The notes below the pieces were generated by a model. That model worked only from the letters and a program-made list of their open reading frames with translations. It had not been told where the DNA came from and did no database searches. A DNA stretch of 64,000 nt from Buxus sempervirens (lineage: Eukaryota; Streptophyta; Magnoliopsida; Buxales; Buxaceae). Below are positions 30,240-41,600 of the stretch, piece after piece; position 1 is the stretch's first letter; every line of letters starts with the position of its first letter. The stretch lies in contig OX387191.1 in assembly GCA_947561395.2 (NCBI GenBank), positions 32,939,439 through 33,003,438 of the forward strand. Reading direction: 5' to 3'. Both the position numbers and the translations under genes were made by a program.

Positions 30240-33200
30240 CTATGCTAAACGATCTGGAAGACAAAAAGAAGATGTCTGCAAGGCTAACGCCTCAGCATCT
30301 AAGTGTATCAGCTCTGCTGCAATTGCATCTCCCCTTTCCCAAGCCGCTCTTCCTTCTTCTTTACTTTTCTCCAACTCAGCTCGACAGTCAAAAACTCGGC
30401 GCTCAGCCAGACGAAGCTGCTCATCCGCTATAGAAACCTTCTTGGAGGACTCATCTTGATGCAATCGCCACTGCACCAGTTCAGATTGCAAGCCAAGAGA
30501 TTTCTCGCTGGAATCCAAGTATCTATTACAAAAAAATTTTAGAAAAAGATATGAGAAGATAAGACAAAATGATAAAAAAAATATAGCATGAGAGTCAAGT
30601 GGCAAGAGTGTTCATTTGACATCCCAAGACTCGACAGAAACCGTCATGGAGCCTGTCATCAAGTCTTGATGCCCTAGGGTAGGGATTGTGCATAGCACTG
30701 ATCTAGCTAATATGCTTGACAAGAGCCACATTCTCTATGTAGCCTAGGATGATAAAGTGCATGAGATTGGTACCTTAAAGCTAAGGGTTTGTGTATGGCA
30801 CTGATCTAGCTGACAAGCCTGACAGGAGCCACATTCCCTATGACTAAAGGAACCAAAGGGTTTATGTATGGCACTGATCTAACTAACAAGCTTGACAGGA
30901 GCCACATTCCCTATAACCAAAGGAACCAAAGGGATTGTGTATGGCACTAATATGACCAGAAAGTTTGATAGGAGCCATATTCCCAAACAAAATAAAAGGA
31001 GAGATAAGAAGTATGAGAAAATAATAAGAAAAAGAGAAGACAAATAGAATGAAAGTACCTGCTCATAGTGTCTAAGCGGTCGGTAAGCCACGCTAACTAG
31101 AAGCCAAAAGATTTCATAAAAGCGACAGTCTCGACCCAAGACGAAAGGAGGGATCTCGTCAAAGTGCTGATATTAGTACGACGCATACTCCGAATAATCC
31201 AGCATAAATCAGAAAAGTAGGCTCCTCGAACTCTACGACCAGAATACGGACATGAGCTGGAGAAATCACCAAAGTCCGCAAATATCTCCTCCATGATGCT
31301 AAAATCCAAAGGAAATACCAGATATCCATGAAAGTTCGCGACATGCCCACTTGCGTCCTCGGGCGACATAGGCATGTAGGAACTAACACCACAACCAACC
31401 CCGACAGATAATGCTTCGTCCACTCCTTTAGGGGGTTGGGGGCTGGGAAGTTGTCGTAGAGGAGTAACTGAAGTCCTCTCCTGTAAATCCAAAAGTATGA
31501 GGAAATACTAATGACGAAAAGAGAGAAAAAGCTTTAAGTCGAAGAATGGTATGATACTTACTACGTCTAAAGGAATATGTGAACCAGGCAAAGCATCAAG
31601 AATTGGAGATGCGTAAGGAACAATAGGTTGCTCTGCCATGTTCGGCATCTTAGCCACTTTCATCACATCACCTGGTCTAGGCATGTCATCATCGCCCCTA
31701 GCACATGATTTGCCCTGAGATGTTATTTGTGGAGCTTTTGTCTGAACAAAAAGTTCTAACTCATCCAAGCCGCGCCGAAGAATGGATGGACCTAGGAAGG
31801 AGTTAGAGAACTGCGGCTCACAAGAAGGTAATGAAAAATCACCTAGACCTGTCTCATTAAGAGGCAGTGGGATATGTGTCCTTGGAGTTATCTTTGCCAA
31901 TGCTAAAAGGTTCGCTTCACAAGCACTCGAATGACCTACGTCCACGACAGCACGACCACAAGATGAATCCTGACCAAAAATAAAAATAATATAGTGTTAC
32001 AAAGAAAGAAAAAAAAAAAGAGATATGAATAGAAAAGACTATGTGGAGGGGGACATACTGATGAAGATAAATCAAAGACAACTTGCGTAAAATGATGATG
32101 GGGCCTGCCACCTCCAGCTATATCGGAATTGATAAGTTGACGAATATGCTCAGAGCATCTCTCAGGTGCCCGAGAAAGTGCGTCATCATCTCCAACCAAG
32201 GCCTCGTCAACCTGGCTTTTTCGTATCGTAAACGTCAACCGTTTGCCAGGCTTCACATGTGAAGATGGACCGTTAGCTTTGTTGGCATCAGTCTGTTGAG
32301 CATCCCGATTTGTATCGGTCCTTGCCTTCTTCTTATTCTTCTTTGGAGGTGGAGCGATTTCAACATGTCTTTTGTTATCAACACGAGCAACATTCTTCTT
32401 TGGAGGATTGATAGCTGGTGTGGAGAGAGGTGCCACAGGAATACTTAAAGGATCACCATGAACAAACTTGCGCACCTCCATCAAAAAATTGCGACAGTAC
32501 TCTACCATCGCAGGAGAAAATGTGCCAAGGCGGTTGATGTCAACTTGCTGAACAAGGGTAGGACGAACCATGCGACCGGAGGGAGGCCCATGTGAAAAAT
32601 ACGAAGCCGCTAATCTGGAACTTCCTGGAGGAGTCTTCAACTGATGCCTAGGAACTGCTTGATCAAGTCCAAACAGACGAGAAAAACGATGAGGACTATA
32701 AACTGCAAGTGAAGACTTGCCATCATGACGCTCCAAGCATGGCAATGTGTAGGGCAATGCGATACAGACATATTCTCTCTCATGACGGGAGATGTTATCC
32801 CACTTGCTAAAAGCAATGGCTTCGGCTCCCCAAAATAGACATAGTGGCTTGATAATCCCATCAAATGTCGTCGTGTATGGGCGAAAGGTGAATTCTCGAA
32901 TAGAATCGAAGACGAAAGAAAGACTAACATCATCACGGGGATTAGCAACAATCCACCTCCAAACCTAGGAAGAATAAGATTAAAGGCAAACTCTTTAATC
33001 TCGTCCCCTCGAAGCCGAAATTCTGTCAACGTCCGTGAGGGCAACGGATGTTCTGGTGCATATCTCTGATACTGAGTCCATAACCAAGTTTGAAGGAAGA
33101 AAATATGGGCGAATGACTTGACCCGTGGAGGACGACTTTCACTCATCAATGCACCATGCAGGATGTCGAGATGGCGGTATAAATTACCGAGAAAGAGTTG

Positions 33201-34078
33201 GGCCAGACTAAGACGTCGACCTTGGACTAGGAGGACAACAATAGGATAATGACGTGTATGTACTCGTCCATCGGAAGCTGACTCTAGTAGAAACCTTGAG
33301 AGCCAGAAAGCAATAAATGCTTCTAAGTAGGCTTCGTTGTCTCGGCCCTCACCAATACAAATTTCAGACTCTCCATTAGCATCTGCGGGACTCGTCTCCT
33401 ACAAATAGTAATGTAGCCATCCGTCAAAGCTATGCCACTTGGTAGAAGAACTTTGACCAAGTTTGAAGGCAGAACCCTTTTGTGTATCCGCTAAGTTCTT
33501 TCCCAAAAGTTCTTTTATTTTAAGGGGATGAGTCAAGTCTGCCAGAGCATTATTTCCTTTGATCTCCAAGCCTAGCAACTCCCTGACATCCTCCAAAGAC
33601 GGTGCAATCTCACCAAATGATGTAATAAAAGTATGGTCCTGGGGGCTCCATCTGTAGACAAGGTGTTCCAAGCCAGCTTGGTCAATGCCAATTTGAGCAG
33701 GGGCGCTGAGACGAATAGTATCCAAGATGCCAACATTTTTAAGGGTGCTTCGGTGACGGTCGTTGCAAAGTATATCTTTCACCTAATCCGCCCAATAAGT
33801 AGCAGGGCGAATATGAGAGATAAAATCCACACTGCAAGGGGTAAAGTCACCTCTCTCCAGCCGAAAACGATAAATGGAGTCAATGGAAATAGATGTATCC
33901 TCTGTTGTACAATCTGGGAAAGTGCTAATCAGCTCGCCACCTGAAGGCTCATTAGCATACTCTGGAAAGGATGAAGCCTCTGACCAAAACTTGTCACGAA
34001 CTAGACGATGACGAGAGGTCTTATTAGAAGGAAGAAGGTCGCAAGAATTCTCCAAGTCGCCAAAGAAAAATAGAGTAA
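30240..34078 (-). pseudogene. Antisense, intron-containing plant mobile domain (PMD) gene inside the Tat element
   Basis: Minus-strand exons deduced from splice signals and frame: 34078-32965 (acceptor TTTGTGCAG), 32964-32059 (acceptor TTCTTCCTAG; donor CA|GTATGT), 31969-31562 (acceptor TTTTTGGTCAG; donor GTA|GTAAGT), 31480-31059 (acceptor GGATTTACAG; donor GCAG|GTACTT) and 30522-30240 (acceptor TTTGTAATAG). Joins are in frame, giving roughly 1,000 residues. The first two exons carry a plant mobile domain: YRWSPQDHTFITSFGEI, LEDVRELLGL, LVQGRRLSLAQLFLGNLY and the terminal HRFSRLFGLDQAVP. Then follow a Lys-rich linker (PPPKKNKKKARTD) and a heptad-rich coiled coil (RLAERRVFDCRAELEKSKEE). In-frame TAGs at 33783, 33399 and 31097 break it, all explainable as CAG to TAG. 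The join at 32964 could be an intron or a frameshift. Extra antisense frames, some with transposon-associated domains, are known in Tat elements; their role is unknown. Confidence 0.78.
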
Positions 34079-34269
34079 CTGCACAAATATCAGGTGTGAC
34101 AAGCAATACAAAAGAATGATATACAATAAAACAATAATAATGAAGGCAAAACTTAAAAAAAAATAGAGAGAAGAGACGAAAAGAAGCAATAATGACTAAA
34201 GTAAGGCTGAAGAAAGGCGAAGCGTGTCTTCCATCCAAGGTCAAATCAAATCCTAGCATGCACCCAATT

Positions 34270-34785
34270 GGCTGAGTCCAAATCCGCTTGTGGCCCTATG
34301 GGCACGGATTTGAACATGAACATGCTTCCAGCAGGCGCGAGTTCATCTATGCAAGCCAAGCCTAAATCCGCTTGTGGCCCTGTGGGCACGAATCTAGGCA
34401 CGAACACGTTTGGCCCTGCGAGCACGAGTTCATCATGTCAGGCAAAGCTAGAATCCGCTTATGGCCCTGCAGGCACAGATCCAAGCACAAATACGCTTCC
34501 AGCGGGCACGAATTCGCCATAGTCAAGCCAAGCCCGAACCCGCTTGTGGCCCTGCGGGCCGGATTCAGACATGAACCAGCATGGCCCTGTGAACGTGAGT
34601 TCGTCATGTCAAGCTAGGCCAGAATCTGCTTTGTGGCCCTGTGGGCACGGATCCAGGCACAAACTCGCTTGGCCCTGCGGGCGCGAGTTGGTAAGATCAA
34701 GCCAGGCCCAAACCCGTTAGTGGCCCTGCGGGCACGGATTTGGGCACGAACTTAGTCACGGGTACGCTGCAGTTCATGGGTACCA
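34270..34785. repeat. 84-88 bp tandem repeat, about 6 units, in the Tat 3' region
   Basis: The phrase AATCCGCTTGTGGCCCTG recurs at about 34281, 34365, 34452, 34537, 34623 and 34711. Each unit has a second half with GGCCCTGCGGGCACGA and GAGTTCATCATGTCA. The array lies immediately upstream (minus strand) of the first coding exon of the antisense gene. Frames reading through it on either strand are repetitive and are not genes. Confidence 0.92.
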
Positions 34786-35606
34786 ATCGAAATCCTGCAT
34801 GTCTACCTGATTACCTGTCGTGTATTTGCCTCGTTGCTTCCTTAAAACCCTTGAAAAGTGTTTTTGTTTTCTGGCGTGTCTGTTCAAAAGAAAAGAAGAA
34901 AAAAAATCTATATTAGACATATAATATAGAATAAAGTGCATAAATAAACAAAAAAAAAGTATAATTTGTGGGCTTGTCATATGCGCCCAAGAGAGAGATC
35001 GAAAAAAAAAAACAAAAAGGGGGCAAAAGGAAGGAGAATAACGTGAGTAATGGAAAACTGTGTAAGGAGAAAGACTAAGGAAAGAGAAAGAGAAATTTTA
35101 AAAAAAAACACAGAAGAAGAAAGATAAATTAAAAAAAAGGGGGTACAGATGAAAGAGAGAGAGACAAAAAATTATAATTAAAAAAATAGGTCTCTTGGGC
35201 TTGTCATGTGCGCCCAAGAGAAATTTTAGTTTATGTGCAAGTTAAACAGAGATGGGATAAGGAAAAAAGACACAGACAGACAAAAAAAAAGGGGATCATT
35301 AATGAAAAAAAAACAAATGGTATGTCAGGTTTGCTTAAGCAGGCCTCATCATGAAAACAATGGAGTTAAGAAAAGTGAAAAAGAAAGGACGAGAGAGAGA
35401 GAAAAAGAGGGAAGAGAGAGAGAGCGGAAATGGAGCCTACAACTTTCCAGTCTTTTCTTTAATAGAGGCTGTGTATGCCGCCCCTGCGATAATAAAATAT
35501 ATATATACAATGAGAAAAGATGAAAAAGTGGAACAGTAAAAAAGTCTGTCACGTCTTAACGTGAAGAAGGAAAACAAAAGAAAAAACAAACAAACCGAAG
35601 TGATAC
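34786..35606. other. Purine-rich 3' region of the Tat element; leader intron of the antisense gene
   Basis: Long A/G-rich runs on the plus strand. GGGCTTGTCATATGCGCCCA occurs near 34970 and again, with one change, near 35199. On the minus strand it is pyrimidine-rich and would lie within the putative leader intron of the antisense gene. The open frames here are low-complexity. Confidence 0.5.
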
Positions 35607-35760
35607 CTGTGCTTGACGACAAGAGATGGAGAGAAAGAGCAAGAGAGAGAGGAGACGGAATGTCGAGAGACGCGACGAGAGAGACTGAAAGAGAGGGAAG
35701 AAATATTTATGGATTTAAAGGGAAGATGAGGATATAAGTACGAATATTTATAGATTTAAA
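35607..35760 (-). promoter_or_regulatory. Candidate promoter and leader exon of the antisense PMD gene
   Basis: On the minus strand there are CTATAAATATTCG near 35752 and CCATAAATATTTC near 35713. A pyrimidine-rich leader (TCTCTCTCGTCG...) follows, then the donor GCACAG|GTATCACTTC at 35607/35606. This would give the antisense gene its own promoter and a 5' UTR intron. The motifs are seen directly; promoter activity is inferred. Confidence 0.45.
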
Positions 35761-36105
35761 GTTTATTGTTGATAGGGATTCTAGTTCCCTAATCCAACTT
35801 TATCTTTAAGCAACTAAATCTAGTTATAAGTTATCTTTAACTAGTTAAGAGTTAAAGTGTATCTCTAACAATTAAAATCCTACACAACTCTTACTTATAA
35901 TTGGACTTTATCTACAACAATTTTAGTCCAATTCTGCCACTAGCTTGTCAAAGTCTTGGTAAGACCTTAGCACAATCAATTTAATTGAGACATATTTATC
36001 AAGTTAAAATTAGTCAAATATTGGTAATTACCAAAATACCCCATATATATGTATTTTGCTTTTGGCACTCGAAAATTGCCAAAACGCAAAAGGGGGCTTA
36101 AATAA
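35761..36105 (+). other. AT-rich segment and polypurine tract before the 3' LTR
   Basis: No coding sequence. The polypurine tract AAAAGGGGGC at 36088-36097, then TTAAATAA, precedes the 3' LTR at 36106, as needed for plus-strand priming. Confidence 0.7.
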
Positions 36106-36995
36106 TGTAGATGACCAATTTTGTACACTTGACACGTCACCTGTATTATCTGATGTGGATTATTTGCTCAATAAAAAGAAAAACAATAATTAAATGTGAC
36201 ATAATTCGTTAAATTAAATATGATTATTATTTGGCATATTGGAGTGAAGATCTCCGTCTTGGGCAAAAGCCCATTAAGGGGGGGTTATTTGGCAGTCCTT
36301 AAGGCGTGGCGGACACAGGCGTGGGAATCGTTGGTAGCCGGTGACGAGCTTTGGCATGCCAACCTAGGATGATGTAGACGTCAAGTGACGTATTTTCACA
36401 TCGTGATATGTGGGACCCACTGTACCAATGAGAGAGCTCCATTATTTATTTGAAACACATAATAATTATCTCTTATTCCATCTTGAACCTAGATGTTTTT
36501 TAGACCAGATTCATGATAAAGATTAAATATTCCTGAAGCATCAGATCGTGACAAGTGTTACAATCCTGGAGACCCACACTTGCTATAAATAGGAGAGTCC
36601 TCATTCATTTTGGAGGATCTCTCGCTGGTTCTGGGACTGCTAAGAGCAAGACTTCACTTCTTTTTCCTCAACCTTCTCCAAGCTTACTAAACATTCCCCA
36701 AGTCCTTCAGATTCTTTGTCTTTACCATAAAAGGAGCTCTCTACTTTGGTATACGAGGGGTTACTTGAATATCTCCCGTCTCTCATTCTAGCCACTGCCT
36801 ACCTGTCACGTCTTATGGACTCCTCCCCCCTTCTGTTCGGAAACGTCGTGGGAACGGCTGTTGATTCGGTGGTTTAGGCTAACGTCGGACGTACCTCTCC
36901 TACTCAGAATCCAAATTTGAAGACACGTCATCTGCATCTTGACACCGTGGAGGCAATACTAGACGCGTGGACGTGGATTAAAAAAGGCACCTACA
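36106..36995 (+). repeat. 3' LTR of the Tat element (890 bp)
   Basis: Direct copy of 23005-23909 with about 17 substitutions by eye, a 7-G instead of 21-G tract, and one further 1-base indel. TATAAATA is at 36584-36591. It ends GGCACCTACA and is followed by the TSD ATGTG. Confidence 0.97.
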
Positions 36996-37000
36996 ATGTG

Positions 37001-37344
37001 TTGGATAACAATCTATAAACAATACAAGGGGCGAAATCCAAATCCTTCAAGATGTGAACTACCAATCTTTTTCTTCTCTTACGTTCTCTTGCATTTGCGT
37101 CCCTCGGATCTCATTTGTTTTCGCTTGTAATCAACAAGGGAAAAGAAGAATACAGTGTTCGAAAATTTTAGAAATTATCGATTATAGATGAAGACATTTG
37201 AGTCCCTCAGACCTCATTGCGTCCTTCAGATCTCTTACGTTCTCTTACTTTCCGTTCCTCAGTTGTTATTTCGTTTTCGCTCGCAACATCACAGCTAAGG
37301 ACGAAGAGGGGTTTGAAATTTTCAGAAAATGCGCGCAATTATTT
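37001..37344. other. Host spacer with a diverged direct repeat; no gene seen
   Basis: The phrase CTTACGTTCTCTTGCATTTG (about 37079) is echoed as CTTACGTTCTCTTACTTTCC (about 37227), each followed by TTTCGTTTTCGCTCG-like sequence. This suggests a short diverged duplication. No open frame of interest. Confidence 0.4.
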
Positions 37345-37749
37345 TAAGGACCCGATTGGTCCACGGAATCTGGGCTAGAATTCAAGATAGGAATTGGAAT
37401 TGGGCTCCCAATTCCAATTCTTGTGATTGGTTAAATACTTGAAATTAGGAATTTGAATTAAAACCTAATTCTGTAGAATTAGCTTATAGACTAATTTGTA
37501 ACTTACCTAATTCCATACCAAATCGAGAATAATCGGGGAACCGTGAATGAGATTTACAAGCTCGATAAACATACCCATCTCGTTCTCCTTGCTGTGCCTC
37601 TTCATTTTTCTTGCTGCGTCGTTCTCCTTGCTACGCATCTCCTTTCGTTTTCGTCACCAATGTTGCAAATACCGGTGCGTACTCTTCCCTTCTTCTCTCC
37701 TCTCTCCCCTGCTCTCTCTCTATCACTTCTATTTCTCTCTCTGTCTCCA

Positions 37750-38010
37750 CTGCTCCCTTTCTCTCTCTTCTGTTTTTTTCCCAAGAAATCGATCTGAACC
37801 AACTCCGGATTTCAGAGAGCCTCTCTCTTCCGTGTTTTCGTTTAGCATCTAACTTAGGAGGCCAAATACTCAAGGAAGCAATTTCTCATTTCCCCCTCTC
37901 TCTTCCGTTTTTTCCCAATGAATTTGATCTGAACCAACTCAGATTTCAAAGAGACTCTCTCTTCCGTGTTTTCGTTTGGCGTCTAACTCGAGAGGCCCGA
38001 ATACTCAATG
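37750..38010 (+). repeat. About 135-bp imperfect tandem duplication inside the TIR element
   Basis: GATCTGAACCAACTCCGGAT at about 37790 and GATCTGAACCAACTCAGAT at about 37926, each followed by CTCTCTCTTCCGTGTTTTCG and a CTAACT...AGGCC segment. A third partial copy (CTTCCGTGTTTTCG) occurs near 38086. Confidence 0.65.
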
Positions 38011-38693
38011 AAGTATTGTTGCAGGAAACACCCTCCTCCCCTCTCTCCTCTCTCTCTCTCTCGTTTTCTTTTAACATAAGTTTTTGCTTCCGTGTTTTCG
38101 TTTGTTTTTTTATTTTTTTGATATCAACTAGCGAATTATATTGTTGCAGAGAGGGTGAATCGCCCTCCTCCCCTCTCCCCTCTCCCTCGTTCTCTTTCAT
38201 TGAGGTTGCAAGTTGTAGCATCTGGCAAAGGCTGAAACCAAATCAAATAGTTACTCTCTTTCTCTCGCCCCCATAGTCTCTCACTTCTGTTTAATTTTTG
38301 GTAAATAGTTTGTCTCTTTCTCTCGCCCCCATTTTCTCTCTCTCTCTCTCTTCTGTTCTTTTACTATGTCCTCTTTATCAGACCTCTTGTTCGTCGTGCT
38401 CCACAAAAAAAAATTTTTTTTTTAAAAAGACAAAGCAAAACAATGGATATCAAATAACGTGCTCCAGTCATTGGGACTGTAATCTAAAATGCTTTTAGGC
38501 TTTGTTGAGCTTTTAGGCTTTGTTGAGCTGTACCTGAGGTACAGCACTTTAAAAAATTAATTAAATAGCATGCTATTCCTTAGATTTATTGGGACTGTAC
38601 CTCAATTGAGCTGTCCCAACCGAGGCACCTCAACAACAACATCCAATTGATTTTAAGGACAGCTCAATGAATCTTAATTAGGCTTTTTAGAAA

Positions 38694-41600
38694 AAAAAAA
38701 AAAAAGGGTGTTTCCTTGGTGTGTCCTCGGTGACTTCAATGTGCCTTTGTATGAGTTTGAAAAGAGGGGGGGAAATGGCATTATAGTCAGGAAAGCTGAG
38801 TGTTTCCTTGATTTTATAAACTTTTGTGAGCTTGTTGATCTGCCATGTAAGGGAATGAAGTTTTCCTGGAATAATGGAAGGTTGGGAAGGGGGAATATAA
38901 AAGAAAAGATTGATCGGGTCCTCGGCAGTGTGGGTTGGTGCCAACTATTTCCCAATGCTATCTTGTGGCAGGAACCCATTGTAAGTTCAGACCACGGCCC
39001 CCTCTGCCTTGCGCTGACAAATACGGGAAGAAGACATAAGCTGTTCAGATTTGAAAAGTTTTGGATATGGGAGCCAGATTGTCAAGAGATCATCACTAAA
39101 AGCTGGGCTAATAGTCGTGGACAGTGGCACAACAAGTTGTGTAACCTCAGAGGCAGCTTGAGCATCTGGAACAAATTCTCTGTTGGGGACATCAATCAGA
39201 GGGTTGTTGTTTTGTTTGATGAACTAAAGGAGATCCAAAAAAAGATTGAAGCTAAAGAAAGTGAGATGGATGTAATTCGTGAGAAAGAAGTGAGGAAAAG
39301 GTACATAGATGCCCTTCATGCGCAAGAAAAATTTTGGTACCAAAAGTCTAGAATAAAATGGTTAAAGGAGGGCGATCTAAATACGAAGTTCTTCCATACC
39401 ACTACAATTCAGAGGAGACACAGGAACAGGATTGTGTCTCTAAAGAATGAAAATAACGAAGAAATTAAGGAGCCAAAAGATCTAGAAAGAATGGTGGTAG
39501 AGCACTTTGATGATGTTTACCTTGATGATGGCTTCACCGGAGAGTTCAATATCCTTGACTGTGTATCCTCGGTTATTTCTGATGCTGATAACAATGCTTT
39601 GCTTTGCCCTGTTTCGGAGGGCGAAATTTGGGGAGCAGTGAAAAAACTGGGGCCTTTAAAGAGCCCGGGACCTGATGGTTTCCAGGGCATATTTTATCAG
39701 ACATATTGGGAGGTAATCAAAGGTGATCTTTGTAACTTGGTTAAGAATTTTTTTGCTACGGGTGAATTTGATAAAAAGTTAAACCAAACTCATATTGTTT
39801 TGATCCCTAAAGTTGATAACCCCAGGACAATCAATGAGTACAGACCTATAAGCCTCTGCAACTTCAGTTACAAGGTTATTTCCAGGATTATTGTGGACAG
39901 ATTACGTCCCTTGATTAGTAGGATAATCTCCCCTCATCAATGCGCCTTTATTCCTGGAAGGCGCATTCAGGAGAATATTCTAGCTGCCCATGAGATCTAT
40001 CACACAATCAAAGGGAAAAAGAATAAATCCAAGAGGGGGCTGTTTGCCCTCAAGTTGGATTTAACTAAAGCCTATGATAGGCTTAGATGGAGCTTTATTG
40101 AAAAAACTTGTATTGCTTTGGGGATGGATCATAAATTTGTTAAGTTAATTATGTGGTGCATTAAATCAGTGTGGTATAATGTCCTTGTTAATGGTAAACC
40201 GTGTGGGGAAATTCAGCCATCCAGGGGGTTACGACAAGGGGATCCCCTCTCTCCCTACGTCTTCATAATTACCCAGCATGTGTTATCCATGGCGCTATGT
40301 AGAGCTGAGAATGACCATCAGATTTTTGGAGTGAAGGTAAGTAGAGTGGCCGAACAGGTGAGCCATCTTATGTTTGCTGACGACCTTCTCTTATTTGGTA
40401 GAGCAAATTGTTCTAATATGAGAAACTTTAATGATGTATTTCTTGCTTTTTGTGAAGCCGCAGGGCACAAGCTTAACCCTAACAAATCTGAATTGTATTT
40501 TAGTCCCTGTGTTGTTGGGCAGGAGAAAGGCATGCTTGCCAGAATCTTCGGGGTGAAGCCATCCCAGTCTCCTGGGAAATATCTAGGAATGCCAACGTTC
40601 CTCTCGGCTCCAAAAATCAATCACTTTGCTGGCCTGATGGAGAAAATTAATCAAAAGCTATCTGGATGGAAGGCCAAGCTCCTTACTCAAGCCGAAAGAT
40701 TGACGTTGATTAACTCAGTACTCCAAAGTTCTGCGCAGTATTTCATGACCTGCCTTAAGCTGCCTGAGACCATAATTGAAAGAATTAACAAGGAAGTTCG
40801 AAGGTTTTTCTGGCACAAACCGGGGAAGGACAATACTATTCACACAGTGTGCTGGGAAAAAGTTGTTCTTCCAAAGAGATATGGAGGGCTTAATATCAAG
40901 TGCTGCAAGAAGACCAACAAAGCCCTTTTTGCTAAAGTTGCATGGGATCTAGCGACTAATGAGGAGAAAATATGGATCAAACTAATGAAGCACAAGTATT
41001 TCTATAATGGAAACTTCATGCAAGCACAAGCAAAGAGGAGCAATTCTTGGCTATGGAAACAGGTGTGCAAGGTCAGAGAAGTGATTGAGAAAGGAAGAGG
41101 ATGGTGCTTATCAAATGGGCAGTCGGTTCTTATTGCGGACAGTAGCTGGAGATATCCGGTCACTGATCAAGATATGACGAACCCCATTCAAAGTAATGAA
41201 AGAAAAGTGTCTGAGTTAATTGACCAGGAACACAGATGTTGGAACGTGGAGAGGCTAAGGGAGGTCTTTAATGAGGAGGTTGTTAGCATTATTCAAGCTA
41301 TTCCGATTGATAAATATGCTTTCTCAGATAGGCTTGTGTGGACAGGAAATGCGGCAGGTAAGTATTCGGTATCTTCTGCTTATAGACTACTGAATAACTA
41401 TGTGATAAATTTTGCAGATGAGAAGAGGTGGTTGAAGATTTGGCATCTTCCTTGTGCCCAGAAGATTAAGATGTTCCTATGGAAAGTCATGCAAGAGGCC
41501 AATCTCACAAACGACATCCTCTCCAGCAGAGTGGGGGGAGCTTCGGAAAGATGTGTATTATGTAATAAGGAGTAGGAGTCCCACCGGCACCTGTTCCTTT

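Larger units (their letters stand above)
23005..36995 (+). mobile_element. Complete Tat-lineage Ty3/gypsy LTR retrotransposon, 14.0 kb, TSD ATGTG
   Basis: Two direct LTRs (23005-23909 and 36106-36995) with TGTAG...CTACA termini flank a 12.2-kb internal region. The 5-bp target duplication ATGTG is perfect (23000-23004, 36996-37000). A primer-site-like TGGCGACTCCACTG follows the 5' LTR and a polypurine tract AAAAGGGGGC precedes the 3' LTR. Order on the plus strand: gag, protease, reverse transcriptase, RNase H, a second (archaeal-type) RNase H, integrase. The double RNase H and the long 3' region with an antisense gene are hallmarks of the Tat lineage. The LTRs differ by about 17 substitutions by eye (roughly 2%) plus indels, so insertion is fairly recent. 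Even so, gag-pol has at least five stops and three frameshifts, so the copy is not autonomous. Confidence 0.97.

Noticed and set aside
37611-38276. 221-codon Ser/Leu-rich plus-strand frame
   Set aside because: CT-rich low complexity and a tandem duplication inside a non-autonomous TIR element.
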